A stretch of 64,000 nucleotides of DNA from Variovorax gossypii. Lineage in GTDB: Bacteria; Pseudomonadota; Gammaproteobacteria; Burkholderiales; Burkholderiaceae_C. This document shows, piece by piece, positions 42,818 through 51,234 of this stretch; the stretch's first letter is position 1, and each line of letters opens with the position of its first letter. Made by a program: the position numbers and the translations under genes. The stretch lies in contig NZ_RXOE01000008.1 in assembly GCF_003965815.1 (NCBI RefSeq), forward strand, positions 62,001 through 126,000, read 5' to 3'. The notes beneath the pieces were generated by a model. It searched no databases. It was not told the origin of the DNA and saw only the letters and a list, made by a program, of their open reading frames with translations.

Positions 42818-42857
42818 CCCAATAAAAAAGCCCGCATGAGCGGGCTTTTTTATTGGG
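42818..42857. terminator. Perfect bidirectional terminator
   Basis: Two perfectly complementary 18-bp arms (42818-42835 and 42840-42857) around a 4-base ATGA loop, with a GCCCGC core and A/T runs on both sides. It serves both the H-NS gene and the convergent quinone reductase gene. Confidence 0.95.
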
Positions 42858-42884
42858 CGTCGAAGATGAAGAGGCGCGGCGCGC

Positions 42885-43871
42885 TCAGTTCACCATCACC
42901 AGTTTTCCTTTGACGCCGCGCGAACCCATGTGAGCGTATGCAGCCTTCAATTCCGCCATCGGCATCGTGCTGTCGATCACCGGTTTGATCTTTCCCTGGC
43001 CGTACCACTGTGCCAATTCCGCCATCATCTGCGCATTGGCCTTGGGCTCGCGTTTCGCGAAATCGCCCCAGAACACGCCGACGAGAGAGGCGCCTTTCAG
43101 CAGCGTCAGATTCAATGGCAGCGACGGAATCGGGCCGGATGCAAAACCGACCACCAAATAACGACCGCGCCATCCGATGGAGCGAAACGCAGGCTCTGCA
43201 AAATCGCCGCCTACCGGGTCGTAAATGACATCGGGTCCTTTGCCGTCGGTGGCTGCCTTGATGGCGTCGCGAAAACCGTTGGGCAGTGCATGGGTCGTGT
43301 AGTTGATCGTCGCGTCGGCGCCAATAGAGCGGCAGAGCTCGCATTTCTCGTCGGTGGAAGCTGCAGCGATCACCTTGGCCCCGGCGGCCTTGGCGATCTG
43401 GATGGCCGCGGTGCCCACGCCGCCTGCTGCACCGAGCACCAGCACGGTCTCGCCGGCCTTGAGCTGCGCGCGATCCATCAGTGCATGCCACGAGGTGGCG
43501 TAGATCATGATGAAGGCCGCCGCGTCGACATGACCGAAGCCTTCCGGCAGCGGCATGCACAGCGCCGCGGGCGCCAGCGTATGAGTGCCGAAGCCGCCGG
43601 TGCCGGAGAGGCAGGCCACGTTCTGCCCCACCTTGAGGTGCGTCACGCCTTCGCCGACCGCCTGGATGACGCCCGCGTACTCGGAGCCCGGCACGAAGGG
43701 CAGCGGCGGTTTCATCTGGTATTTGTTCTGCACGATCAGCAGATCGGGGAAATTCAGGCTGGCCGCCTTGATCTCGATGAGCACCTGGCCCGGCCCCGGG
43801 GTGGGGGTGGGCAATTCCTTCCAGGTCAGCGCGTCGACGCCAACGGGGTTCTCGCAAAGCCATGCGTGCAT
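42885..43871 (-). CDS. NADPH:quinone oxidoreductase family protein (zinc-free MDR)
   Basis: A 328-residue medium-chain reductase of the quinone-oxidoreductase type: PGPGQVLIEIKAASLNFPDL near the N-terminus, PFVPGSEYAGVIQAVGEGV, and the nucleotide site VLGAAGGVGTAAIQIAKAAG. The structural and catalytic Cys residues of zinc alcohol dehydrogenases are missing, as usual for this group. It reduces quinones or enoyl-type substrates. The start is the ATG at 43869-43871; a longer frame upstream is not homologous. It is divergent from surE, 127 bp away. Confidence 0.92.
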   Translation of the reverse strand: MHAWLCENPVGVDALTWKELPTPTPGPGQVLIEIKAASLNFPDLLIVQNKYQMKPPLPFVPGSEYAGVIQAVGEGVTHLKVGQNVACLSGTGGFGTHTLAPAALCMPLPEGFGHVDAAAFIMIYATSWHALMDRAQLKAGETVLVLGAAGGVGTAAIQIAKAAGAKVIAAASTDEKCELCRSIGADATINYTTHALPNGFRDAIKAATDGKGPDVIYDPVGGDFAEPAFRSIGWRGRYLVVGFASGPIPSLPLNLTLLKGASLVGVFWGDFAKREPKANAQMMAELAQWYGQGKIKPVIDSTMPMAELKAAYAHMGSRGVKGKLVMVN

Positions 43872-43998
43872 GCCAGGGTCTCCTTCAGACAAGTAATGTT
43901 GGGGCAATGAAGCGGGCGATGATAGGTGCCGCGGCGGGGTGGCCTTGTCCCTGCTGCGACGCACCCGAAGCCTACAATCCGGTGCATCCAGAAGCACC

Positions 43999-44757
43999 AT
44001 GAAGATACTTATTTCCAACGACGACGGCTTCCAGGCGCCGGGCATCGTCGCACTGCACGAAGCACTCAAGGACATCGCCGAAGTCGAGGTGGTCGCTCCG
44101 GAGCACAACAACAGCGCCAAGTCGAATGCGTTGACCCTTGCGGCTCCGCTGTATGTGCGCGAGGCGCACAACGGCTTTCGCTACGTGACCGGCACGCCGG
44201 CCGACTGCGTGCACATCGCGCTCAAGGGCTTGCTCGACTACCGGCCCGACCTGGTGGTTTCCGGCATCAACAACGGCGCCAACATGGGTGACGACACCAT
44301 CTATTCGGGCACCGTCGGCGCGGCGATGGAGGCCTACCTGTTCGGTATTCCGGCCATTGCCTTCTCGCAGATCGAGAAGGGCTGGGCGCACGTGGACGCT
44401 GCCGCGCAGGTGGCGCGGCGGCTGGTGCAGCAGATCGAGCGCGAGCGCATGCTCGAAGGCGGCGCCTTCCTGCTCAACGTGAACGTGCCGAACCTGCCTT
44501 TCGACGAGCTGAAGCCCGTCAAGGTCTGCCGGCTCGGCCGGCGCCACGCGGCGGAAAAAGTGATCACGCAGGACAGCCCGCGCGGCGAGACCATGTACTG
44601 GATCGCCGGTGCAGGCGGCGCCAAGGACAGCGGCGAAGGCACCGACTTCCACGCCACCGCGGCCGGCCACATCGCGCTGACGCCATTGCAGATCGACCTG
44701 ACCGACCACGCCAACCTTGGCCAATGGCGCGAGACGGTGGCCCGTCTCGGCAACTGA
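43999..44757 (+). CDS. surE: 5'/3'-nucleotidase SurE
   Basis: A 252-residue metal-dependent nucleotidase/exopolyphosphatase. The N-terminus MKILISNDDGFQAPG holds the metal-binding Asp pair, VAPEHNNSAKSNALTL the Ser/Asn ligands, and VVSGINNGANMGDDTIYSGT the active-site loop. It leads the surE-pcm-nlpD-rpoS cluster, conserved in beta- and gamma-proteobacteria; the pcm start is 2 bp after its stop. I chose the ATG at 43999 (20 codons downstream of a longer frame). Confidence 0.97.
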   Translation: MKILISNDDGFQAPGIVALHEALKDIAEVEVVAPEHNNSAKSNALTLAAPLYVREAHNGFRYVTGTPADCVHIALKGLLDYRPDLVVSGINNGANMGDDTIYSGTVGAAMEAYLFGIPAIAFSQIEKGWAHVDAAAQVARRLVQQIERERMLEGGAFLLNVNVPNLPFDELKPVKVCRLGRRHAAEKVITQDSPRGETMYWIAGAGGAKDSGEGTDFHATAAGHIALTPLQIDLTDHANLGQWRETVARLGN

Positions 44758-44758
44758 C

Positions 44759-45532
44759 ATGGCCACGCAGCGGCCCAGTTTCCCCGTCCGCCTGACACCC
44801 ACCGCCTCTGCCGCCACGCGCGGGCGCATGCCCGCCGCGCCGGTCAAGCCCGTGGTGCCGTCCACGCCCTCGATGGCCTCCGACGCCGTGCGCGCGCGCA
44901 TGGTGCAGAAGCTCGCCGCGCAGGGCATTTCCGACGCGCGCGTGCTGCGTGCGATGGGCGCCGTGGAGCGGCATCGCTTCGTCGACAGCGCCCTGGTCAA
45001 TCAGGCCTATGAAGACACCAGCCTGCCGATCGGACTGGGGCAGACCATTTCGAAGCCCAACGTGGTGGCTCGCATGATCGAGCTGCTGATGGGCGCTCCC
45101 GCCCTCGCGGGAAAGCCCGACGCCAAGCTGGGCCGGGTGCTCGAGATCGGCACGGGCTGCGGCTACCAGGCAGCGGTGCTGAATCACGTGGCGACCGAGG
45201 TCTACAGCATCGAGCGTCTGCGCGGCTTGCACGAGCGCGCACGGGCCAATCTGAGGCACTTCCGGCTCGCGACCGTGCACCTGATGTTGGGTGACGGGAT
45301 GATCGGCTACGCCAAGGGCGCGCCCTATGCCGGCATCATCGCCGCGGCAGGCGGCGAGGCGGTGCCGGAGGCATGGATCGAACAGCTTGCGGTGGGTGGG
45401 CGCATCGTCGCGCCGACCCATTCCGCGAAGGGTGGCCAAGCCCTTGTCGTCATCGACAAGACCCCCCGAGGACTGGAGCGTCTCATTCTTGAGGCGGTTC
45501 ACTTTGTCCCCCTAAAATCTGGTATCGCTTGA
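44759..45532 (+). CDS. pcm: Protein-L-isoaspartate O-methyltransferase
   Basis: A 257-residue repair methyltransferase for damaged (isoaspartyl) proteins. It has SLPIGLGQTISKPNVVARMI near the start of the domain, the SAM-binding VLEIGTGCGYQAAVLNHVA and the GGRIVAP segment. An N-terminal extension of about 45 residues, Pro/Ala/Arg-rich, is not part of the fold; a start at Met37 or the later MASDAVRARM is possible. It sits between surE and nlpD, 11 bp from the latter. Confidence 0.94.
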   Translation: MATQRPSFPVRLTPTASAATRGRMPAAPVKPVVPSTPSMASDAVRARMVQKLAAQGISDARVLRAMGAVERHRFVDSALVNQAYEDTSLPIGLGQTISKPNVVARMIELLMGAPALAGKPDAKLGRVLEIGTGCGYQAAVLNHVATEVYSIERLRGLHERARANLRHFRLATVHLMLGDGMIGYAKGAPYAGIIAAAGGEAVPEAWIEQLAVGGRIVAPTHSAKGGQALVVIDKTPRGLERLILEAVHFVPLKSGIA

Positions 45533-45543
45533 AGGAATAACAA

Positions 45544-46464
45544 ATGCAGGGTTTTGGCAATCGGAGTTGGTTCGCTGGCGTCACGTTGGCCTTTGTGCTC
45601 GTGATCGCGGGCTGTTCCACACCTCGCGGGCCGGCTCCAGTCGAAGACCGCGGCACGATGACGCGTGCTCCAGCCGCGACCGTGCCCGGCGGCCCGCCCA
45701 TCACCACCGACGCCAACGGCAAGCCGCTCGCCGGCATCGAGAACTATGGCAAGCCCGGCTACTACGCCGTGCGTCCGGGCGACACCATTCGCCGCATCGG
45801 TATCGAGACCGGCCAGCGCTGGCAGGATCTCGTCCGCTGGAACAACCTCGACAACCCGGACCTGATCGAAGTCGGTCAGGTGCTGCGCGTGATTCCGCCC
45901 GCTGGCTCGGGAACGGTCGTTGCGACGGCTCCCGTGACGTCGCCGCCTGGCGCTGCTTCCCCCGACGGCGTCGTCACGAAGCCGGTGACGCCGCAGCCCG
46001 TGGTGGTGCCTACAACGCCATCCAGCGGCGCGACCAAGCCGACGGCTCCGGTCACGGCTTCACCGGCCAGCCCCGGCAGCGGCGGTTCGGGTGACGAAGA
46101 CCTCGGGTGGATCTGGCCCGCGAGCGGTTCGCTGATCGCAGGCTTCGACGAGGCCAAGAACAAGGGCTACGACATCAGCGGCAAGGCGGGCGATCCCGTG
46201 CTGGCCGCCGCCGATGGTCGCGTGGTCTATGCGGGCGCGGGCCTGCGTGGCTACGGCAACCTGATCATCCTGAAGCACAACAACACCTACCTCACGGCAT
46301 ACGCGCACAACCAGACGCTGCTCGTGAAGGAAGACCAGTCGGTTCAGAAGGGCCAGAAGATCGCCGAAATGGGCAACAGCGACGCCGATCGCGTGAAGCT
46401 GCATTTCGAGATCCGCCGCCAGGGCAAGCCCGTCGATCCTTCGCGCTACCTGCCCAACCGGTGA
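45544..46464 (+). CDS. nlpD: NlpD-like lipoprotein with LysM and degenerate M23 domain
   Basis: A 306-residue outer-membrane lipoprotein (lipobox VIAGC, Cys24). A LysM peptidoglycan-binding repeat follows (about 75-120: YYAVRPGDTIRRIGIETGQR ... VLRVIP), then a Pro/Thr/Ser linker (about 125-180) and an M23/LytM domain (about 190-306). Two zinc-ligand His positions seem replaced (KGYDIS where H-x3-D is usual, VKLHFEI where H-x-H is usual), so it should be an amidase activator like E. coli NlpD, not an enzyme. rpoS follows 4 bp later. Confidence 0.93.
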   Translation: MQGFGNRSWFAGVTLAFVLVIAGCSTPRGPAPVEDRGTMTRAPAATVPGGPPITTDANGKPLAGIENYGKPGYYAVRPGDTIRRIGIETGQRWQDLVRWNNLDNPDLIEVGQVLRVIPPAGSGTVVATAPVTSPPGAASPDGVVTKPVTPQPVVVPTTPSSGATKPTAPVTASPASPGSGGSGDEDLGWIWPASGSLIAGFDEAKNKGYDISGKAGDPVLAAADGRVVYAGAGLRGYGNLIILKHNNTYLTAYAHNQTLLVKEDQSVQKGQKIAEMGNSDADRVKLHFEIRRQGKPVDPSRYLPNR

Positions 46465-46468
46465 TGCC

Positions 46469-47515
46469 ATGGCTGCCTCCCGCTCCCGCCGCACGCTGCT
46501 GCCTGTGCGCGGGTCGGCGGGCAGGGGCAGCATGCCGTCGGGCAACGGCCAGTCCGAATTTGACGGCGAGAGCGCGCATCCTCCTGAAGAAGAGGTAGAT
46601 CTGCCGACGGCGGATGCTCCGCTGCCCGCCAACGGCGCCGTGGGCGAGATGGTCGGAGGCGAGGGTGCCGATGCGCTGACCATCTACCTGCGCCAGGTCC
46701 GGCGCACCGAGCTCTTCACGCCTGCCGAGGAATACCAGACCGCATGCGCCGCACGCGCGGGCGACTTCGCCGCGCGGCAGTCGATGATCGAGCACAACCT
46801 GCGGCTGGTGGTCAATATCGCCAAGGGCTACCTGGGGAGGGGCGTGCCGCTGTCCGACCTCATCGAGGAAGGCAATCTCGGACTGATGCACGCGATCACC
46901 AAGTTCGAGCCCGAACGCGGCTTTCGCTTTTCCACGTATGCGACCTGGTGGATCCGCCAGTCCGTCGAGCGCGCGGTCATGACGCAGGCGCGCGCCATCC
47001 GGCTGCCGGTGCACGTGGTGCGCGAACTGCAGCAGGTGCTGAAGGCTCGCCGCACTCTCGAGGGTGATGCCGAATTCGTCGCGCACAGGCCGGACGGCGT
47101 GCGCGTGGAAGACATCGCCGCGCTGCTGGGCCGCGACGTTCAGGCGGTGGCCGATCTGCTGGCTCTCTCCGAGGCCCCGCGCTCACTCGACGCGGGCGAT
47201 TCCCGGGGAGACGAGGGCTTCACGCTGGCCGACACCGTGGCCTCCGAGGACGAGCAGGGCAGCCCGACCGACGTGGCGCACACGCGCGAGGTGGAGCGCC
47301 TGCTCGACCAATGGGTGCACGCCCTCGACGCGCGCGAGCGCGAGGTGCTGGAGGGGCGCTACGGCCTGCACGACCGTGAGCCCGAAACGCTGGAGGTGCT
47401 GAGCGTGCGGCTGGGGCTCACGCGGGAGCGCGTGCGGCAGATCCAGAACGAGGCGCTGGCCAAGATGCGTCGCCAGTTGGCCCGTTCCGGCGTGGGGCGC
47501 GACGCGCTGTTCTAG
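46469..47515 (+). CDS. rpoS: RNA polymerase stationary-phase sigma factor RpoS
   Basis: A 348-residue group-2 sigma factor: region 1.2 (DALTIYLRQVRRTELFTPAE), region 2 (NLRLVVNIAKGYLGRGVPLS ... GFRFSTYATWWIRQSVERAV), region 3, and region 4 (ETLEVLSVRLGLTRERVRQI). Region 1.1 is absent, as in RpoS. It directs general-stress and stationary-phase genes, possibly the CsbD and GlsB genes in this window. The first 55 residues are disordered and variable. It is the last gene of the surE operon; an extra promoter inside nlpD is common in relatives but I did not find a clear one. Confidence 0.96.
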   Translation: MAASRSRRTLLPVRGSAGRGSMPSGNGQSEFDGESAHPPEEEVDLPTADAPLPANGAVGEMVGGEGADALTIYLRQVRRTELFTPAEEYQTACAARAGDFAARQSMIEHNLRLVVNIAKGYLGRGVPLSDLIEEGNLGLMHAITKFEPERGFRFSTYATWWIRQSVERAVMTQARAIRLPVHVVRELQQVLKARRTLEGDAEFVAHRPDGVRVEDIAALLGRDVQAVADLLALSEAPRSLDAGDSRGDEGFTLADTVASEDEQGSPTDVAHTREVERLLDQWVHALDAREREVLEGRYGLHDREPETLEVLSVRLGLTRERVRQIQNEALAKMRRQLARSGVGRDALF

Positions 47516-47546
47516 GGCCATCCGGCCACGCTGAGACAATCGGGGG

Positions 47547-48983
47547 ATGACGGAATCCATCGAAGAAAAGAAAGTCCCCGCGAATCCCGGTGAAGAGTGG
47601 CTGAAAGTCGAGTCCCTCGACCTCGACGCGCAGGGCGTGGCGCACAAGGCCGACGGCATGGTCGTGTTCATCGAAGGCGCGCTGCCTTTCGAGGAAGTGC
47701 AGTTCAACGTCCACCGCCGAAAGAACAACTGGGAGCAGGGCACGGTCACCACCATCCGCCGCGAATCGTCGCAGCGGGTGCGCCCGGGCTGCCCGCATTT
47801 CGGCCTGCATACGGGCGCATGCGGCGGCTGCAAGATGCAGCACCTCGATGCGGCCGCCCAGGTGGCCGTGAAGCAGCGCGCGCTGGAAGACAACCTCTGG
47901 CACCTCGGCAAGGTCAAGCCCGAGAACCTGCTGCGGCCGCTCGAAGGTCCGGCCTGGCACTACCGCTACCGCGCGCGCCTTTCGGTGCGCCACGTGGTCA
48001 AGAAGGGCACCGTGCTGATCGGTTTTCACGAGCGCAAGAGCCGCTACCTGGCTGACATGCAGGTGTGCCCGGTGCTGCCGAAGCAGGTGAGCGAAATGCT
48101 GATGCCGCTGCGCGAGCTGATCGGCTCGATGGACGCGCGCGACACCTGCCCCCAGATCGAACTGGCCTGCGGCGACGCGCCCGATTCGACGCGGCTCGGC
48201 ACGATCGCCCTGGTACTGCGCCACCTCGAGCCGCTCTCGCGTGCCGACATCGACCGCCTGAAGGCCTTTGCCGCGAAGAACGAAGGCGTCCAGTGGTGGC
48301 TGCAGCCCAAGGGGCCGGACACCGTGAAGCTGCTCGAAGAAGGCGGCACGCCGCTGGCGTACAGGCTGCCGGAGTTCGGCGTCACGATGCCGTTCAAGCC
48401 CACCGATTTCACGCAGGTCAATCCGCACATCAACCGGGCGCTGGTGGGCAAGGCGCTGCGCCTGCTCGATGTTCAGTCCGACGAGCGCGTGATCGACTGG
48501 TTCTGCGGCCTCGGCAACTTCACGCTGCCGCTGGCAAGTCAGGCGCGCGTGGTGCTGGGCATCGAGGGCAGCGACACGCTGGTGGCGCGCGCGACCGACA
48601 ACTTCAAGAGAAACCAGCCGGCCACTTCGGCTCGCCGTGAGCTGTCTTCCGCGACGTTCGTGGCGCGCAACCTGTTCGAAATGACGCCGGAGATGCTGGT
48701 GGCCGACGGCAGCGCCGACAAGTGGCTGGTCGATCCGCCGCGCGAAGGGGCGTTCGCGCTGGCGAAGGCCATCGCCGATCTCCATCAGCAGCCCGAACTG
48801 CGCACCGACGGCTGGACGCCGCCGAAACGCATCGTGTACGTCAGCTGCAATCCGTCGACGCTTGCGCGCGATGCCGGTTTGCTGGTGCATCAGGCGGGCT
48901 ATCGCTGCACCTATGCGGGGGTGGTCAACATGTTCCCGCACACGGCGCACGTCGAGTCGATCGCGGTTTTCGAGCAGGAATGA
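47547..48983 (+). CDS. rlmD: 23S rRNA (uracil-1939-C5)-methyltransferase
   Basis: A 478-residue methyltransferase: N-terminal TRAM domain (about 15-75), an iron-sulphur cluster site (CPHFGLHTGACGGCKMQHLD plus the Cys at about 175), the SAM-binding part (RVIDWFCGLGNFTLPLASQA), and the catalytic-Cys motif IVYVSCNPSTLARD near the C-terminus. The four-Cys cluster supports RlmD over TrmA, but RlmD and RlmC are close. It follows rpoS by 31 bp and ends at a bidirectional terminator. Confidence 0.92.
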   Translation: MTESIEEKKVPANPGEEWLKVESLDLDAQGVAHKADGMVVFIEGALPFEEVQFNVHRRKNNWEQGTVTTIRRESSQRVRPGCPHFGLHTGACGGCKMQHLDAAAQVAVKQRALEDNLWHLGKVKPENLLRPLEGPAWHYRYRARLSVRHVVKKGTVLIGFHERKSRYLADMQVCPVLPKQVSEMLMPLRELIGSMDARDTCPQIELACGDAPDSTRLGTIALVLRHLEPLSRADIDRLKAFAAKNEGVQWWLQPKGPDTVKLLEEGGTPLAYRLPEFGVTMPFKPTDFTQVNPHINRALVGKALRLLDVQSDERVIDWFCGLGNFTLPLASQARVVLGIEGSDTLVARATDNFKRNQPATSARRELSSATFVARNLFEMTPEMLVADGSADKWLVDPPREGAFALAKAIADLHQQPELRTDGWTPPKRIVYVSCNPSTLARDAGLLVHQAGYRCTYAGVVNMFPHTAHVESIAVFEQE

Positions 48984-48984
48984 A

Positions 48985-49010
48985 AAAGGGCCCCTCGGGG
49001 CCCTTTCTGT
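48985..49010. terminator. Bidirectional terminator between rlmD and the Bax-inhibitor-like gene
   Basis: AAAGGGCCCC/GGGGCCCTTT with a 2-base centre, flanked by A- and T-rich ends; it starts right after the rlmD stop codon. Confidence 0.85.
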
Positions 49011-49031
49011 TGGTGCGGTTGATTCGCTCTC

Positions 49032-49733
49032 TCAGTCGCGTTCGCCGCCGAAGATGCCCAGCAGCGCCAGCAGGCTCTGGAACACGTTGAACAGGTCGAG
49101 GTACAGGGCGAGCGTGGCGCTGATGTAGTTGGTTTCGCCGCCGTCCATGATCTGCTTCAGGTCATAGAGCATGTAGGCCGAGAAGATGCCGATGGCGGCA
49201 ACCGAGATGACCAGCATGCCGGTGGTCGAGCCGACGAACACGTTGATGATCGCGCCGACCATCAGCACCAGCGCGCCGACGAACAGGAACTTGCCCATGC
49301 CCGACAGGTCGCGCTTGATGACGGTGGCCAGCGAAGCCATCACGAAGAACACGCCGGCGGTACCGCCGAAGGCCGTCATGATCAACTCGGAGCCGTTCTT
49401 GAAGCCGAGCACCATCGCGATCAGGCGCGACAGCATCAGGCCCATGAAGAAGGTGAAGGCCAGCAGCACCGGCACGCCGGCGGCCGAGTTCTTGGTTTTC
49501 TCGATGGCGAACATGAAACCGAAGGCGCCGCCGAGGAAGACGATGAGGCCGAGGCCGCCCGTAAGCGAGCGGGTGATGCCGGTGCTGACGCCGACCCAGG
49601 CGCCCAGCACGGTGGGCAGCAGGCTCAGCGCGAGCAGCCAGTAGGTGTTGCGCAGCACGCGCTGGCGTTCGGCTTGAGCCAGTGGCTGTCCGTAGCCGGA
49701 GGAAGTGTCTAGGGTGGTGACGCGGTCGTTCAT
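49032..49733 (-). CDS. Bax inhibitor-1/YccA family membrane protein
   Basis: A 233-residue protein with seven membrane segments and the family patterns (RNTYWLLALSLLPTVLGAWV, TAFGGTAGVFFVMASLATVI and the C-terminal ISATLALYLDLFNVFQSLLA with Asp). BI-1 proteins leak calcium or protons, and YccA protects SecY from FtsH. The start is the ATG at 49731-49733 after GGAGCTCCGGCC. The 177-bp gap to the GlcG gene contains no recognised site. Confidence 0.93.
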   Translation of the reverse strand: MNDRVTTLDTSSGYGQPLAQAERQRVLRNTYWLLALSLLPTVLGAWVGVSTGITRSLTGGLGLIVFLGGAFGFMFAIEKTKNSAAGVPVLLAFTFFMGLMLSRLIAMVLGFKNGSELIMTAFGGTAGVFFVMASLATVIKRDLSGMGKFLFVGALVLMVGAIINVFVGSTTGMLVISVAAIGIFSAYMLYDLKQIMDGGETNYISATLALYLDLFNVFQSLLALLGIFGGERD

Positions 49734-49910
49734 GGCCGGAGCTCCTGTGGTTGCTGCATGGATGCAGTTGGGCGCATTCTAGGGGGCTGCAAGAGGGGGT
49801 ATCGAAAAGACCGTATGCGGGGTGTTCCCAAGCCCCGAGGCCGTCTTGGCCGAATGGCTGCGGCATGGCCGTTATGCTCTTGGGTTTTCAGCAAGCAGAG
49901 CTCATCCATC

Positions 49911-50318
49911 ATGAAGACCAAATCCTTTCTCGAACTCGCCGACGTCAAGGCCATCGCAGCAGCGGCCGAGGCCGAAGCCCTCAAGAACAACTGGGCGGTG
50001 ACCATCGCGATCTCGGACGACGCCGGCAACCTGCTCTGGCTGCAGCGCCTGGATGGCGCCGCCGCGCTGTCCTCGCACATCGCTCCCGCCAAGGCGCATA
50101 CGGCCGCCATGGGCCGCCGCGAGAGCAAGGTCTACGAAGACATCATCAACGGCGGCCGGACGGCTTTCCTGACGGCGCCCGAAGTGCAGGGCCTGCTCGA
50201 AGGCGGCGTGCCGATCGTCAAGGACGGCCACGTGATCGGCGCGGTCGGCGTGAGCGGTGTGAAGTCGAACGAAGACGCGCAGATCGCCAAGGCTGGCATC
50301 GCGGCTCTCGGCCTCTGA
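49911..50318 (+). CDS. GlcG/HbpS family heme-binding-like protein
   Basis: A 135-residue small soluble domain: SFLELADVKAIAAAAEAEAL, AISDDAGNLLWLQRLDGAAA, and GGVPIVKDGHVIGAVGVSGV. HbpS members bind heme or corrinoids, while GlcG members lie in glycolate operons. Here it borders the iron/heme genes, which makes heme a reasonable but unproved ligand. ATG at 49911. A terminator follows. Confidence 0.87.
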   Translation: MKTKSFLELADVKAIAAAAEAEALKNNWAVTIAISDDAGNLLWLQRLDGAAALSSHIAPAKAHTAAMGRRESKVYEDIINGGRTAFLTAPEVQGLLEGGVPIVKDGHVIGAVGVSGVKSNEDAQIAKAGIAALGL

Positions 50319-50340
50319 TTCTTTTCTCTCGCACAAAGCA

Positions 50341-50369
50341 AAACGCCGACTTCGAGGTCGGCGTTTTTG
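50341..50369. terminator. Terminator of the GlcG-like gene
   Basis: CGCCGAC/GTCGGCG stem with a TTCGAG loop, flanked by AAAA and TTTTT. Confidence 0.88.
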
Positions 50370-50426
50370 TTTGGGCTGCTTCAGCGTGGAAAAAAAGCTT
50401 GGCTAGTCGGCGAACCGTTGGCTAGC

Positions 50427-50464
50427 AAAAAACGACCCTTCGGAGATGAATCTCCTTGAGTCGC
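50427..50464 (-). terminator. Terminator of hemP
   Basis: On the minus strand, an outer CGAC/GTCG and inner GGAGAT/ATCTCC stem is followed by TTTTTT. Confidence 0.65.
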
Positions 50465-50502
50465 CCCACGATGAAACTTGCGCGAAGGGCGGGCTGGATG
50501 AC

Positions 50503-50715
50503 TTACTTGGTCAGGATCAGCTTGCCGAGTTTGGTGGCCTGGAGCCGATAGAGGGAGCCGTTGTGCATGATGCCCACGGTCTTGCTTCCTTTCAGAAGCT
50601 CCGTGCTTTCGAGCATCGGCACCGGACGCGTTGCCTGGATGGACGCATGGCCGCCACCCGATTGGTCGAGCGAAGGATGGTTCAGGACAGAGAAGGCATT
50701 CGGTGTGGCTGGCAT
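50503..50715 (-). CDS. hemP: Hemin uptake protein HemP
   Basis: A 70-residue protein whose C-terminus LLKGSKTVGIMHNGSLYRLQ, followed by ATKLGKLILTK, is the HemP signature. HemP is a small iron-regulated factor needed for heme uptake gene expression in several Burkholderiales. The N-terminal 30 residues are disordered. It follows exbD by 100 bp on the same strand and has its own Fur-box-like site in that gap. Confidence 0.92.
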   Translation of the reverse strand: MPATPNAFSVLNHPSLDQSGGGHASIQATRPVPMLESTELLKGSKTVGIMHNGSLYRLQATKLGKLILTK

Positions 50716-50746
50716 CTGGAGTTCCCTTATCGAAGCGATGAGTGAA

Positions 50747-50761
50747 TGATAATGATTCGCA
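50747..50761. promoter_or_regulatory. Fur box upstream of hemP
   Basis: TGATAATGATTCGCA matches the 7-1-7 Fur pattern at 12 of 14 positions, 32 bp upstream of the hemP start. Confidence 0.75.
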
Positions 50762-50815
50762 ACAAGAAGTCAATCGCCGCGATCAACTTTTTTTCCTTGT
50801 GCCTTTTCCTTCAGA

Positions 50816-51229
50816 TCACTTCGCGTCGGGTTCGGTGATGAAGCCGATCTTGCGCACGCCGGCTTCCCGGGCTTCCGACATCGCCTTGGCCACGCGCTCG
50901 TAGCGGACGGCCTTGTCGCCGCGGATGTGCAGTTCGGGCTGCGGTTCCTTGGCGGCTTCCGCGGCGAGGCGGCCGGGCAGCTCGCTGTCGTCGATCTTCT
51001 GCTCGTTCCAGTAGTAGGCGCCGTCGGCCGTCACGCTGAACAGGATGTTCTGCGGCTTGGGCTGCTCGGGCTCGCTCGTGGCGCGCGGAAGGTCGATGTT
51101 GACCGCGTGCTTCATCACCGGCACGGTGATGATGAAGATGATGAGCAGCACCAGCATGACGTCGACCAGCGGCGTCATGTTGATCTCGTTCATCACCTCA
51201 TCGGGTTCGTCTTGTGTTCCGAAGGCCAT
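50816..51229 (-). CDS. exbD: Biopolymer transport protein ExbD
   Basis: A 137-residue inner-membrane protein with one N-terminal helix (INMTPLVDVMLVLLIIFIIT, with the proton-carrying Asp) and a periplasmic domain. With ExbB it uses the proton gradient to energise TonB. The start is the ATG at 51227-51229, 5 bp after exbB. Confidence 0.97.
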   Translation of the reverse strand: MAFGTQDEPDEVMNEINMTPLVDVMLVLLIIFIITVPVMKHAVNIDLPRATSEPEQPKPQNILFSVTADGAYYWNEQKIDDSELPGRLAAEAAKEPQPELHIRGDKAVRYERVAKAMSEAREAGVRKIGFITEPDAK

Positions 51230-51234
51230 GATGC

